Below, in pieces: positions 9,381 through 18,452 of a stretch of DNA of 49,628 nucleotides (position 1 is the stretch's first letter; every line of letters starts with the position of its first letter). Made by a program: the position numbers and the translations under genes. This DNA comes from an uncultured Lactobacillus sp. (GTDB lineage: Bacteria > Bacillota > Bacilli > Lactobacillales > Lactobacillaceae). Below the pieces are notes generated by a model. It was not told where the DNA came from and searched no databases. It worked only from the letters and a program-made list of their open reading frames with translations. The stretch spans positions 1 to 49,628 of the forward strand of contig CAJLBJ010000016.1 of assembly GCA_905204935.1 (NCBI GenBank). The letters are read 5' to 3'.

Positions 9381-9773
9381 TTAAATATTGGCCAACCGTT
9401 TTAATGCTTCGGTTGTAACCTTGGAAACATTGATATTATTTTCTTTAGCCCATTCATTTAACACAACCGGTAACGTAATATTTCTGCGGACTGTTTTGCC
9501 ATAATCATTAAGCCATCTAGTCATATTAACAGAAATCCACATGATATATTCATCTTTTCTTAATTGCCATTTTGTTGGATCTTGGACTTTTGGATATGTT
9601 GTATCAGCAATCATTGTTGCGATTGCATCTTGTGCATGCGTAATTGCCTCAGGTAAAGTTGTCCCATCCGTCACCATCCCCTTAATATTAGGCGAAGTTA
9701 CACTATAATATTTGCCACTTTCATCATCACATTTTGCAACAATTACCGGATAAACTAAAATTTTTTCTTTCAT
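9381..9773 (-). CDS. Orphan HicB-like antitoxin/regulator
   Basis: A 130-residue protein with a HicB N-terminal half (YPVIVAKCDDESGKYYSVTSPNIKG, then TLPEAITHAQDAIATMI) and a C-terminal ribbon-helix-helix-like segment (NITLPVVLNEWAKENNINVSKVTTEAL). HicB normally neutralises the HicA mRNA interferase and represses the operon. No HicA-sized reading frame is present on either side. The insert between the two domains (residues about 55-95) is longer than in short HicB proteins. The ATG lacks a Shine-Dalgarno sequence, and an in-frame TAA lies four codons upstream, so it cannot be extended. Confidence 0.85.
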   Translation of the reverse strand: MKEKILVYPVIVAKCDDESGKYYSVTSPNIKGMVTDGTTLPEAITHAQDAIATMIADTTYPKVQDPTKWQLRKDEYIMWISVNMTRWLNDYGKTVRRNITLPVVLNEWAKENNINVSKVTTEALKRLANI

Positions 9774-10039
9774 AAGCTGATTTTAGGCGTAATTAAACCG
9801 CTATTCCTTTCATTTTGTTAAATCTACATGAATAAATCCAAAATAGAGTAAAAAAATTATTGCTAACGCTTCAATTTAATTATACCAAAAAGCACCTAGC
9901 ACTAGTAATTAACTTGTCGTCTTTTTTATGTACTACTGTTATATAATTAGTGAAACATCTTTTATAAAGATATATATAAATTTGCCAAATTTATGTCGAT
10001 TTAAAACTAAATCTAGCAAAAATGATTTTTTTAAGCAAA
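9774..10039. other. Gene-free region upstream of hicB
   Basis: About 270 bases of AT-rich DNA between the rpmA terminator and hicB. On the minus strand an extended -10 (TGGTATAAT, TATAAT at 9888-9893) could start a leader of about 110 nt for hicB. The leader holds a seven-codon open frame (9793-9813, MKGIAV) whose AAAGGA is the only Shine-Dalgarno-like stretch. No HicA-sized frame, tRNA or repeat is visible. Confidence 0.5.
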
Positions 10040-10077
10040 CAAAAAAGCACAAAGCCTGTCAAATCAAGCTTTGTGCT
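10040..10077 (-). terminator. rplU-prp-rpmA operon terminator
   Basis: A strong hairpin (GCACAAAGC ... GCTTTGTGC) followed by six T on the minus strand, just after the rpmA stop codon. Confidence 0.92.
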
Positions 10078-10083
10078 CCGTAA

Positions 10084-10365
10084 TTATTCAGCGACTGGAT
10101 AAACAGAAACTTGCTTCTTGTCGCGACCTTTACGTTCAAATTTAACAACGCCAGATACTTTAGCGAACAATGTGTTGTCGCCACCCATACCAACGTTTAC
10201 ACCTGGGTAGATACGAGTACCACGTTGACGGTATAAGATTGAACCGCCTGTAACTGTTTGACCATCAGCACTCTTTGCGCCTAAACGCTTGGAGCGTGAG
10301 TCACGACCGTTAGATGTGGAACCGCCCCCCTTTTTGTGAGCGAATAATTGTAAGTTCATCAACAT
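10084..10365 (-). CDS. rpmA: 50S ribosomal protein L27, with cleavable N-terminus
   Basis: L27 (93 residues) reaches the peptidyl-transferase centre with its N-terminal tail. The mature part begins around [14 protein letters not shown]. It is preceded by the Firmicutes extension MLMNLQLFA, the recognition site of the Prp protease, which cuts after the phenylalanine-alanine pair in Staphylococcus aureus. The fourth-position residue is Leu (LQLF) where LQFF is usual. The protease gene lies directly upstream in the same operon, so processing is almost certainly conserved. The ATG at 10365 follows GGGAGG. Confidence 0.97.
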   Translation of the reverse strand: MLMNLQLFAHKKGGGSTSNGRDSRSKRLGAKSADGQTVTGGSILYRQRGTRIYPGVNVGMGGDNTLFAKVSGVVKFERKGRDKKQVSVYPVAE

Positions 10366-10391
10366 AATCAGTGCACCTCCCGTAGCCTTGA

Positions 10392-10715
10392 TTAATCTTT
10401 AATCTGAATAAATTCTTGATAACTGCGCTCAATATCATTTAATCCTAAGACAAAGCTTTGAAGTAACAATTGAGCCTTAAAGTCTGCTAAATCTTGAGCG
10501 TCGAGTTCTAGACTCAAATAACCACCATCTACCTCGTCAATTTCAACTTTGGGCTTAACCAAAGCTAACTTTTCCAAGCTATTAACGGTATTAATCGCTA
10601 AGACTGAGACCGCTGCACATACAATATCTTGTCCATATGCGCCAGAACCCGCATGTCCTGACAAACAAAAGCCGCTAATTTGAGAACCTTGTCGTCTGAT
10701 CTGTGCGTGAATCAT
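10392..10715 (-). CDS. prp: Prp, cysteine protease that processes L27
   Basis: A 107-residue member of the YsxB/Prp family (DUF464). The catalytic pair is visible as His21 in LSGHAGSG and Cys33 in [10 protein letters not shown]. Prp removes the N-terminal extension of L27, and cleavage is essential in S. aureus. It lies between rplU and rpmA, as in Bacillus and Staphylococcus, 23 nt after rplU. Its ribosome binding site is weak, which suggests coupling to rplU translation and low output, as expected for an enzyme encoded between two ribosomal proteins. Confidence 0.95.
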   Translation of the reverse strand: MIHAQIRRQGSQISGFCLSGHAGSGAYGQDIVCAAVSVLAINTVNSLEKLALVKPKVEIDEVDGGYLSLELDAQDLADFKAQLLLQSFVLGLNDIERSYQEFIQIKD

Positions 10716-10738
10716 CTTATGCGCCTACTTTCAAGTAA

Positions 10739-11047
10739 TTAAGCGTTAATTGCATCAATAACAACTTTTGTATATGGTTGACGATGACCTTGCTTTGTAT
10801 GTGAATGCTTCTTTGGTTTGTACTTGAAAGTAACAACTTTCTTAGCACGACCTTGCTTTTCAACAGTACCTGTAACTGTAGCACCTTCAACAACAGGTGT
10901 ACCGATAACTGTCTTTTCGCCGCCAACTAAAACAACTTGGTCAAAAGTAACCTTGTCGCCTGCGTTTGCGTTTAACTTTTCAACATAGATAGCTTGACCA
11001 GCTTCAACTTTAAGTTGCTTGCCGCCAGTTTTAATGATTGCGTACAT
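10739..11047 (-). CDS. rplU: 50S ribosomal protein L21
   Basis: L21 (102 residues from the chosen start) binds 23S rRNA near L20. It is recognised by [18 protein letters not shown] at the N-terminus and [22 protein letters not shown] near the C-terminus. The ATG at 11047 is used, since AAGGAGG lies eight bases before it; the GTG three codons upstream lies too close to that site. It heads the rplU-prp-rpmA operon. Confidence 0.97.
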   Translation of the reverse strand: MYAIIKTGGKQLKVEAGQAIYVEKLNANAGDKVTFDQVVLVGGEKTVIGTPVVEGATVTGTVEKQGRAKKVVTFKYKPKKHSHTKQGHRQPYTKVVIDAINA

Positions 11048-11062
11048 TATGTGCACCTCCTT

Positions 11063-11157
11063 GAGATTATAAACTTAGACTCGCCGTAATGTAGTGGCTC
11101 ATTTGAGCACTTAAACTTAAAACGTGCGGTTGTAGCTGTGACATGCACAAATACAAC
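11063..11157 (-). ncRNA. Possible L21 leader (rplU 5' UTR)
   Basis: The untranslated leader of rplU is about 110 nt and contains an evident hairpin (AGTGCTC-AAAT-GAGCCACT) plus other short complementary stretches. Many Firmicutes carry a structured L21 leader at this position that is thought to mediate autoregulation. I could not match it to a covariance model, so this rests on position and the hairpin. Confidence 0.5.
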
Positions 11158-11163
11158 ATTTGA

Positions 11164-11192
11164 ATCATAACAAATTTTTAGCAAAACGTCAA
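11164..11192 (-). promoter_or_regulatory. rplU promoter
   Basis: TTGACG and TATGAT are separated by exactly 17 bases on the minus strand. The -35 overlaps the stop codon of the decayed MFS gene upstream. Confidence 0.85.
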
Positions 11193-12392
11193 CTATTCTT
11201 AACAACTTTTCTTAGTATAGTTTTCTTAGTATAGTGTGCCTTTGCTTTATTTAAGCATATAACCACAATAAATGCTAACAGTGCATACAGTGCGCCACTT
11301 GGGCCTAACGGTTTTAAGCCGAAATTTTCGACAACAAAACTTCCTGTTGCTGAACCCAAAGCTATCCCAAAATTAGCAAAAATTGAATTTAAAGACGAAG
11401 CCAAAACCAACGCTTGGGGATAATCTTATTCAGCTACTTGTAAAAAATACAGTTGCAACGGTGAATTTAATAAATACATGCTTATTGCTAACAACATGAT
11501 AACTCCTAGTCCTATCCAGCGATTCATGAAAAAGAACGGCAAAAAGCCTAAGAGCAAAACTTGTGCTAAAAAGACCCATGGCATCTTATTTAAACCACCA
11601 TTTTGTGCTAAAACACCACTAAATTGATTACTAAACAATGACATTAAGCCATAAACAAATAATAAAGCCGTCAGCCAACTTGTTGGAAAATGCAAACTTT
11701 GTGACAAACTCGGACGTAAATACGTATAAAAGGCATATATCCCTCCTAGGTTAAAGAGTGGTAATAACATCCCTAACCAAATTCGCTTATCAGTCAAAAG
11801 CACCAATTGCATCTTTAGGCCACCACTCTTAACTTGTTTAACATCATGGGGTAATGCTAGCACAAATAAGATCCATGTAAGAATACTAAGTGCTGTAATC
11901 AAATAAAAAGCTTGCCGCCATCCCAAATAAGTACTAATCCGTATCCCAAGTGGCACTCCAAAAACCGAAGCAATGCTAAAACCTGAAAAAATCCACGAAA
12001 CTAACCAAGCACGTTTAGCCAGTGGTGCAATAAACGTCGCAAATGTTAATGCTACCGAAATGATCACGCCTGAAACTAGAGCTGTGATAATCCATGAAAT
12101 AATTAAAGTGAGATAATTCCCCGCTAACGCCGTTAACAGATCACCCAAAATTAGCTAGTAAACTTAACATTACTTTAAAAAGGTTAAATCTACCAATATA
12201 TAACGTAATGAATGGCGTACTAATTGCATAAATTAAGGCAAACATCGTTACTAACAAACCAACATTAGCTACAGAAACTGTAAATTGCTTAGCTAAATCA
12301 TTTAAAATACCGACAATGATAAATTCGCTAAAGCCTAAGACAAACGCTACCATAATCAAAGTCAAACTTTGAATTTTAAAATTTTTGAACAA
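11189..12392 (-). pseudogene. MFS (DHA1-type) drug/sugar efflux transporter, disrupted
   Basis: Three adjacent fragments add up to one 12-helix transporter of about 400 codons. The first (start TTG at 12392, with AAGGAG) runs to a TGA at 12141. Removing one T from the TTTT run just before it would restore the frame (LANLGDLLTAL). The second part then reads to an in-frame TAA at 11426-11428, after LQVAE, and the same frame continues as DYPQALVLASSLNSIF. Near the 3' end an exact 14-base tandem duplication (11207-11220 and 11221-11234) changes the last residues. The promoter still looks intact. Sequencing error could explain the T-run change but not all three lesions easily. Confidence 0.9.
11207..11234. 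repeat. Tandem 14-bp duplication in the MFS pseudogene
   Basis: The unit TTTTCTTAGTATAG occurs twice in direct succession. Because 14 is not a multiple of three, it shifts the frame of the transporter's last codons. Confidence 0.95.
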
Positions 12393-12430
12393 TACTCTTT
12401 CTCCTTAATAAATAAAAATTTATCACTTTA

Positions 12431-12459
12431 TTAATAGCGAAGAAATTTTTACTTGTCAA
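12431..12459 (-). promoter_or_regulatory. Promoter of the MFS pseudogene
   Basis: TTGACA and TATTAA are separated by 17 bases on the minus strand, upstream of an AAGGAG ribosome binding site. The promoter appears functional although the gene is broken. Confidence 0.7.
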
Positions 12460-12480
12460 TTCCATAATTTCAAAACCAAC

Positions 12481-12516
12481 TAAAAAGAAGCCCCACGAAA
12501 TTCGTGTAGACTTCTC
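12481..12516 (-). terminator. glyQ-glyS terminator
   Basis: A hairpin (GAAGTC... GGGCTTC with CACGAA/TTCGTG inside) followed by TTTTT on the minus strand, just after glyS. Confidence 0.8.
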
Positions 12517-12530
12517 TTACATTATACTAA

Positions 12531-14612
12531 TTACTTAACATTTAATTCTTCTAAACAACCAAATACTCTAGTTAAATCAGCAATAATACTTAATTGTAAT
12601 AAACGATTATTTTTGATAGCTTCGTCATCTGCCATCACCATTGTTTGTTCAAAATATGCACTGATTGGTTCTTTTAAGGAATGTAAAGCTTCATATTTTT
12701 GCACAACATTTTGTTTGGCATAGTTAGCTAATACTTCATCAACTGCCTTATTCAAATTGATTTCAGCTTGATTTTCAAACAATGCACCATCAACTTCTTC
12801 GCAATCACAAAATTCAGGCGCTTTTTTAGCTAAACGTGTAACACGTGTCAAAGCTTCAATTGTTTCTTTAAAGTCTGCATCTGCTAAATGTTGACTCAAA
12901 ACTTCACTTGCTTGTTTGCTTTGAACAAATGGATTATCTTTAACCGCTGTTGTTGCGCTAATCACATCATGGCGTAGATTTTCATTGCTTAATAATTGTT
13001 CTAAGCGATCAACAATAAAGGCTGCGCGTTCTTCTTGATGTTTAGCTGGATCAATATTTTCATATAATTCAGGCACTTGACTAGCGGCTTGTTCAATTGC
13101 ACGTTGTAGTAACGTTGTTGAAAGATTCCAGCCTTTATCCAAAGTAATGCGAACTATCCCTAATGCTTGACGACGCAAAGCATATGGATCGTTTGAACCA
13201 GTTGGAATCATATCAGCACTAAAGAATGCTTGGATACTATCTAGCTTATCGGCAATCGAAAGCACAGCACCTACATTGGTTTCAGGCAGTTGTCCTTCTG
13301 CACTTGTTGGCATATATTCTTCGCGCATTGCAATTGCAACAGCTTTATTTTCATTAGCTAAGTTAGCGTAGATTTCACCCATAATCCCTTGTAATTCGGC
13401 AAATTCACCTACCATACCGGTTACTAGGTCAAATTTATAGATTTCAGCAGCTCTAGCTAAATCGGCTAATTCAGCTGAGCTCAAACCTAAATATTCACCT
13501 AAAAAGGCACTAATTTTAGCCACCCGTTGCATCTTTTCATAGATTGTTCCAATTTTATCATGGAAAGTAACTTTTTTAAGGCGTTCAACATAGTGTGCAA
13601 TTGTTTGTTGTTGATCTTCATGATAGAAGAATTTAGCATCTTCTAAGCGCGCCGTTAAAACTTTTTCATTTCCAGCAATTACATTTTCTAGATAATCTTC
13701 ATTGCCGTTACGCACCGAAATAAAGTTTGGTAGCATTTGACCATTTTGATCGGTAACATAAAAGAAGCGTTGATGATCTTTCATCGAAGTAATTAAAACT
13801 TCATCTGGTACTTCTAGATATTTTTCATCAAAACTACCTGCAAAAACAGTCGGATATTCGACTAAGTTGTTAACCTCTTCTAACAAATCTTCATCAATAT
13901 CGACGTTCCAAGCATTTCGCGCAGCTAAATCCTTGATTTGTGTAACAATTAAATCTTTACGTTCCTTAGCATCAGCGATAACTTTTTGAGGTAATAAACT
14001 TTCTGGGTATTCATTAGCATCATTTAAAGTCACTGTTTGACCCAAAAAGCGATGCCCTTGACTAACACGTCCACTAGCCACATTTAAAATGTTAAATTCA
14101 ACAACTTCGTTATCTAATAACGCAACTAACCAACGTAATGGGCGAACGTATTCAAAATCATAACTTGCCCAACGCATCATCGTTGGAAACTTGATGCTCA
14201 TGATAACTTCTTTGATTCCTTGCAAAACATCTTTAGCAAGTTGACCAGCGATGAATTTCTTAACGTATACATATTCGACACCTTTAATTTCTTTAAAGAA
14301 AAGATCATCAACACTAACCCCTTGACCACGACAAAATCCTTGAGCAGCCTTTGACCAGTTACCAGCGTCATCTAAAGCAATCTTTTTAGCTGGTCCTTTA
14401 GCTTCTTCTTCAATATCAGCTTGTTTATCTGCTAAATCAACAATCTTTAAGCCTAAACGCCGTGGAGTTGAGTAAGGTAAAATTTCGCTATAAGCTAAGC
14501 GTTGTGCATCTAAAAAAGCTTTGGTTTTTTCAACTAATTGGTTAACACTTGGAGTAACGACATGAGCCGGAATTTCTTCTAAACCAATTTCAAGTAAAAA
14601 TGTATGACTCAT
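12531..14612 (-). CDS. glyS: Glycyl-tRNA synthetase beta subunit
   Basis: The beta subunit (693 residues) of the bacterial alpha2beta2 glycyl-tRNA synthetase; it binds tRNA and supports aminoacylation by the alpha subunit. Typical segments are LLEIGLEEIPAHVVTPS at the start, RPLRWLVALLDNEVVEF, SMKDHQRFFYVTD, GEIYA and the DALR-like anticodon-binding C-terminus. The start codon overlaps the glyQ stop codon (TAATG), giving equal translation of both subunits. No damage is visible. Confidence 0.98.
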   Translation of the reverse strand: MSHTFLLEIGLEEIPAHVVTPSVNQLVEKTKAFLDAQRLAYSEILPYSTPRRLGLKIVDLADKQADIEEEAKGPAKKIALDDAGNWSKAAQGFCRGQGVSVDDLFFKEIKGVEYVYVKKFIAGQLAKDVLQGIKEVIMSIKFPTMMRWASYDFEYVRPLRWLVALLDNEVVEFNILNVASGRVSQGHRFLGQTVTLNDANEYPESLLPQKVIADAKERKDLIVTQIKDLAARNAWNVDIDEDLLEEVNNLVEYPTVFAGSFDEKYLEVPDEVLITSMKDHQRFFYVTDQNGQMLPNFISVRNGNEDYLENVIAGNEKVLTARLEDAKFFYHEDQQQTIAHYVERLKKVTFHDKIGTIYEKMQRVAKISAFLGEYLGLSSAELADLARAAEIYKFDLVTGMVGEFAELQGIMGEIYANLANENKAVAIAMREEYMPTSAEGQLPETNVGAVLSIADKLDSIQAFFSADMIPTGSNDPYALRRQALGIVRITLDKGWNLSTTLLQRAIEQAASQVPELYENIDPAKHQEERAAFIVDRLEQLLSNENLRHDVISATTAVKDNPFVQSKQASEVLSQHLADADFKETIEALTRVTRLAKKAPEFCDCEEVDGALFENQAEINLNKAVDEVLANYAKQNVVQKYEALHSLKEPISAYFEQTMVMADDEAIKNNRLLQLSIIADLTRVFGCLEELNVK

Positions 14613-15529
14613 TATTTTTCCTCCTTCAATAATTCTTGACGTAATTTTTCATCTTTAATCAACGGATAGCCTAATTTCTTACGCTCTTCAACAAAAACCT
14701 TAGCAACAGATTTGGCCATATTACGAATCCGCGCTAAATAACCAGCCCGTTCAGTCACCGAGACAGCTCCGCGCGCATCTAATAAGTTAAAAGTATGACT
14801 ACATTTCAAAATATAATCGTAGGCTGGATGTACTAAGCCATTAGCAATTTGTTTTTTAGCTTCTGTTTCATAGGTATCAAACGCTTTAAGTAACATATCT
14901 TGGTTACTTTCTTCAAAGGAATATTTTGAATGTTCATATTCTGGTTGCTTGAAGATATCACCATACTTAACGCCATCAGTCCATTCTAAATCAAAAACAG
15001 AGTTAACATCTTGAATATATGATGATAATCGTTCTAAACCATAGGTAACTTCAGCTGCAACTGGACGTACTTCTAAGCCACCAACTTGTTGGAAGTAAGT
15101 AAACTGTGTAATTTCCATACCATCTAACCAAACTTCCCAGCCAACACCAGCACACCCCATCGATGGGTTTTCCCAGTTATCTTCTACAAACCGAATATCA
15201 TGTTCTTTAGGATCAATCCCCAAGGCCTTTAAGCTTTCTAAGTATAAATCTTGAATGTTACTTGGTGATGGCTTCATAATAACTTGAAATTGATGATGTT
15301 GATATAAACGGTTAGGATTTTCACCATACCGTCCATCAGCAGGACGACGTGATGGTTCAACATAAGCCACATTCCAAGGCTCTGGCCCAATTGCACGTAA
15401 AAATGTATATGGGCTCATTGTTCCAGCCCCTTTTTCTGTATCATAAGCTTGCATCAACATACAACCTTGCTTAGCCCAAAATTGTTGCAAAGTCAAAATA
15501 ATGTCTTGCATTGCTAATTTTTTTGTCAT
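14612..15529 (-). CDS. glyQ: Glycyl-tRNA synthetase alpha subunit
   Basis: The catalytic alpha subunit (305 residues) of a class II aminoacyl-tRNA synthetase. It shows [54 protein letters not shown] and [18 protein letters not shown], which form the active site. The start at 15529 (MTKKLAMQD) is preceded by GAGGAGG; an upstream in-frame ATG at 15571 falls inside the T-box terminator and is not used. Expression is controlled by the T-box leader just upstream. Confidence 0.98.
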   Translation of the reverse strand: MTKKLAMQDIILTLQQFWAKQGCMLMQAYDTEKGAGTMSPYTFLRAIGPEPWNVAYVEPSRRPADGRYGENPNRLYQHHQFQVIMKPSPSNIQDLYLESLKALGIDPKEHDIRFVEDNWENPSMGCAGVGWEVWLDGMEITQFTYFQQVGGLEVRPVAAEVTYGLERLSSYIQDVNSVFDLEWTDGVKYGDIFKQPEYEHSKYSFEESNQDMLLKAFDTYETEAKKQIANGLVHPAYDYILKCSHTFNLLDARGAVSVTERAGYLARIRNMAKSVAKVFVEERKKLGYPLIKDEKLRQELLKEEK

Positions 15530-15570
15530 AATTTTTTCCTCCTCAAAAGATTTCCAACCGTAGCGCCACA

Positions 15571-15783
15571 AAAAAAGTCCCTATGTAACGCCAAACGGTC
15601 ACATAGGGACGATTTTTAATCGCGGTTCCACCCTACTTCTAGTCTCAACTAGCAGCTTCATTAAATGAGACTCAAAAAACGCCAATCGTTTCAAGACAAT
15701 GTCTGCTTTCACCCTTCAGACTCGCTGTAATCGCCTAAAGAAACAACCTTTTTTCATCAACGTCTCTATTATTTTTTCAGATA
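15571..15783 (-). ncRNA. T-box leader for glyQ-glyS (tRNA-Gly sensing)
   Basis: On the minus strand the conserved T-box sequence AGGGTGGAACCGCG is at 15621-15634. It is followed by a terminator hairpin (GTCCCTATGT ... ACATAGGGAC and TTTTTTT, 15571-15610), whose formation competes with the antiterminator. A likely Gly specifier GGC lies at 15681-15683. Uncharged tRNA-Gly would stabilise the antiterminator and allow glyQS transcription. Confidence 0.92.
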
Positions 15784-15788
15784 AAGTT

Positions 15789-15817
15789 AGAATAGTCCAA
15801 AAAACGCTATTTGTCAA
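15789..15817 (-). promoter_or_regulatory. glyQ T-box promoter
   Basis: TTGACA and TATTCT are separated by 17 bases on the minus strand. The -35 lies within the last codons of recO. Confidence 0.85.
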
Positions 15818-16613
15818 CATCTATCCTTTCATTATCTGATACTAAAAAATAATTGATATCTTTTAATTGTCTAATAAAATCTTTAGCCTTAACGTAAACA
15901 CCAACTTGATCTTGATAAATACGATCAATTGTTGCTTGTAATCTATCTTTAGTCTCTTTTTTAACATTGATTGAGCTTAAACGCTCTAAATCTACCACAG
16001 ATAACAAGCGCAAATAATAAATCGTTCTTGGATCTAAACGAAGCCTATTTTTGTCTAAATACCAATGTTTTTGACATAATAATCCACCATAATTTTCAGA
16101 AAAATCAAAAGCCAACTTGGTATTTTGACAAATCACACAGCTTTCAAGATGTGGCCTAACACCAAAACATTCTAATAATTGAATTTCAATAATATTAGTA
16201 ATAATTTGTGCATCAAAACCCTCGTCAATCAACTCAACTGCTTTTTGAAATTTCGCACACCATAATAAAGCATTAGCAACGTCTTCTTTTAAAGCTATTT
16301 TGCCTAGACTTAAAATATATGAAGCATAAGCATTTAATTCAATATCTTGACAAATATTTTGATACTGTCTAACCTCTCGAGCTGTATCGATAAAAGAAAG
16401 TCCATCATCATTAATACTACCAACATAACTACCGTGACTAAAAGGCAAAATTGCAGCAGCAAGCCTAAAGCCTCTTTTTTTAGCACCACGAATAAAAAAG
16501 GTTTTAAAGCCATAACGATCGGTCAAGATTTCGACTAACATGTCGCGCTCACGATAATTTCTTCTAGAAACAACTATCCCGTTAAATTCTACACCTTGTT
16601 GTAACAAAATCAC
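15807..16613 (-). CDS. recO: DNA repair protein RecO
   Basis: RecO loads RecA onto SSB-coated single-stranded DNA together with RecR. The protein has an N-terminal OB fold (GIVVSRRNYRERDMLVEILT) and a helical C-terminal domain with a zinc-type cluster CVICQNTKLAF...LCQKH; the last ligand is His rather than Cys. The reading frame extends to 16643, but the AAGGAGG lies inside that extension. The start is therefore GTG at 16613 or TTG at 16607; the latter has the better spacing. It is the last gene of the phoH-ybeY-dgkA-era-recO operon. Confidence 0.94.
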   Translation of the reverse strand: MILLQQGVEFNGIVVSRRNYRERDMLVEILTDRYGFKTFFIRGAKKRGFRLAAAILPFSHGSYVGSINDDGLSFIDTAREVRQYQNICQDIELNAYASYILSLGKIALKEDVANALLWCAKFQKAVELIDEGFDAQIITNIIEIQLLECFGVRPHLESCVICQNTKLAFDFSENYGGLLCQKHWYLDKNRLRLDPRTIYYLRLLSVVDLERLSSINVKKETKDRLQATIDRIYQDQVGVYVKAKDFIRQLKDINYFLVSDNERIDVDK

Positions 16614-16662
16614 TTGCCTCCTTAAATAAAAAGGCAAGATCAACTCGATCTAGCCTTTTTCA

Positions 16663-17565
16663 TTAATAATCGTCTTGCCGATATCCAAATGCCTGTAAAT
16701 CTGCTTTTTTATCCTTCCATTTAGGTTGAACTTTTACCCAAAGTTCTAGATAAATCTTATCACCAAGCATCTTTTCAATATCTTTGCGCGCTAAAGTCCC
16801 GATTTTACGCAACATTTGCCCGCCTTTACCGATAATAATTCCTTTTTGACTCTTGCGTTCTACAATAATGGTAGCTTGTACATGCACTTTTTGTTCGTCT
16901 TCACGATAAATTCTTTCTACTACAACGGCTACTGAATGTGGAACTTCTTCTCGTGTCAATTGTAAAACTTTTTCACGAATCAATTCCCCCGCTATAAAGC
17001 GTTCTGGATGATCGGTAATCTGATCTTCTGGATAAAATTGCGGTCCTTGTGGTAAATCCTTAATCAAATTAGCAACTAATTCATCGACATTGTTTCCTTG
17101 CAGTGCTGATATAGGATAGATTTCTTTATAATCTAAGGTATCTTTATAGTCATCTACTAATGGTAGCAAATCATTAGGATGAACCTGATCAATTTTATTA
17201 ATCACTAAATAAATTGGTTTATTGATATTTTTTAAACGTTCGATGATAAAATCATCTCCACGTCCACGCTTTTGTGTAGCATTAACCATAAACAAGATTG
17301 CGTCAACTTCATTTAAAGTTGATAAAGCAGATTCTACCATAAAATCACCTAAGCGACTTTGGGGCTTGTGAATCCCTGGTGTATCAATAAAGACAATCTG
17401 CGCATCCTTTGTTGTATAAATCCCTTGAATTTTATTGCGCGTCGTTTGTGCTTTGTCACTCATAATCGCAATCTTTTGACCGATAACTTTATTTAAAAAT
17501 GTCGATTTTCCGACGTTAGGACGACCTAAAATCGCCACAAACCCCGAACGAAATTCATTACTCAC
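16663..17565 (-). CDS. era: GTPase Era
   Basis: Era is an essential GTPase that binds the 3' end of 16S rRNA and checks 30S assembly. The G1 motif GRPNVGKS is at residues 14-21, followed by G3 DTPG and G4 NKID. The C-terminal KH domain contains [16 protein letters not shown] chose the GTG at 17565, seven bases after AAAGGG. The longer frame (to 17634) would run into dgkA. It lies in the usual ybeY-dgkA-era neighbourhood. Confidence 0.97.
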   Translation of the reverse strand: MSNEFRSGFVAILGRPNVGKSTFLNKVIGQKIAIMSDKAQTTRNKIQGIYTTKDAQIVFIDTPGIHKPQSRLGDFMVESALSTLNEVDAILFMVNATQKRGRGDDFIIERLKNINKPIYLVINKIDQVHPNDLLPLVDDYKDTLDYKEIYPISALQGNNVDELVANLIKDLPQGPQFYPEDQITDHPERFIAGELIREKVLQLTREEVPHSVAVVVERIYREDEQKVHVQATIIVERKSQKGIIIGKGGQMLRKIGTLARKDIEKMLGDKIYLELWVKVQPKWKDKKADLQAFGYRQDDY

Positions 17566-17584
17566 TTTAAAACCCTTTCTTAAT

Positions 17585-17992
17585 TCAAAACAAAATTCCC
17601 CATAATTTAGGAACAAAAATAATTCCAGCAACAATTAGTGCAAAAAAAGCAGATAACAATACTGCACCAGCTGCCATATCTTTAGCTTTCTTCGCTAACG
17701 GCCGCCGTTCATAGCAAGTTGCCAAATCAACTACATTTTCAATCGCTGTATTCCAAACTTCACTAATTAAAACAGCAAATGATGCTAGCAAAAGCCATAA
17801 CCATTCCATCATTGAAACTTGCAACCATATTCCCATAATTACGACCAAGATTAGAGAAAAGACGTCAAATCTAAAATTGCGTTCATCTTTAAACACAGCG
17901 ACTATTCCATCCCATGCATGGCGCAACGATTCACAGAATGTTTGATTCTTCCAAATCAATCTGGCTTTTTTTTCTTTATCTTTTAAGTCCAT
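17585..17992 (-). CDS. dgkA: Undecaprenol/diacylglycerol kinase (DagK family)
   Basis: A small membrane kinase of about 135 residues with three predicted membrane helices. The catalytic region is [15 protein letters not shown] with the conserved Glu-Asn pattern, followed by [11 protein letters not shown]. In Gram-positive bacteria this family phosphorylates undecaprenol, recycling the lipid carrier of cell-wall synthesis. The start is probably ATG 17992 (or 17998), overlapping the end of ybeY by 17-23 bases. No good ribosome binding site is present, so it appears to be translated by coupling. Confidence 0.9.
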   Translation of the reverse strand: MDLKDKEKKARLIWKNQTFCESLRHAWDGIVAVFKDERNFRFDVFSLILVVIMGIWLQVSMMEWLWLLLASFAVLISEVWNTAIENVVDLATCYERRPLAKKAKDMAAGAVLLSAFFALIVAGIIFVPKLWGILF

Positions 17993-18452
17993 ATGCATCC
18001 AAAATTTCACGTTGCAAACCAAACATCTCTGCTTCGTCTGCATCATTCATATGGTCGTATCCATTTAAATGTAAAAAACCATGAACTACCAAAAAGCCTA
18101 ATTCACGTTGAGGCGAATGTCCCAGATATTTTGCTTGTTCAATAACTTTGTCAACTGAAACCATGATATCACCAATATTTCTTGGCAAATCAAACTCATC
18201 ATCTGGAAGAATAATTGGTACTTCAGTTGGATCGTTTTCCTCAATCGCAAAACTGATTACATCAGTGGGTTTATCTACCCCACGATACTGCTTATTAATT
18301 TGATGAATCGCTTCATTATCCATCAATGTCACTGACATTTCTGTATCTTTTGGTAATTTTAGGTAATCGCCAGCATAATTCAAAACATCTTCGATTAATT
18401 TTATCCATTCAGGTGAAACTTGTTTAGTTTCATCAAAAATTGCTAATTCCAT
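17976..18452 (-). CDS. ybeY: Endoribonuclease YbeY
   Basis: YbeY (158 residues) is a zinc-dependent endoribonuclease needed for 16S rRNA 3'-end maturation and ribosome quality control. The metal site HGFLHLNGYDH has the family pattern HxxxHxxxxxH. PTDVISFAI, seen upstream of it, is another conserved segment. The ATG overlaps the phoH stop codon (TAATG), and the 3' end overlaps dgkA. Confidence 0.97.
   Translation of the reverse strand: MELAIFDETKQVSPEWIKLIEDVLNYAGDYLKLPKDTEMSVTLMDNEAIHQINKQYRGVDKPTDVISFAIEENDPTEVPIILPDDEFDLPRNIGDIMVSVDKVIEQAKYLGHSPQRELGFLVVHGFLHLNGYDHMNDADEAEMFGLQREILDAYGLKR

Noticed and set aside
9361..9386. AT-only inverted repeat TTTAATA/TATTAAA after hicB
   Set aside because: It could act as a weak terminator but pairs only through A and T and is expected by chance in such DNA.
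9774..10083. Possible hicA gene upstream of hicB
   Set aside because: I read the minus-strand frames and found no frame of the 55-60 codons a HicA would need.
10717..10926. A 69-residue frame overlapping rplU on the same strand
   Set aside because: It is an out-of-frame shadow of rplU with low-complexity sequence and no ribosome binding site.
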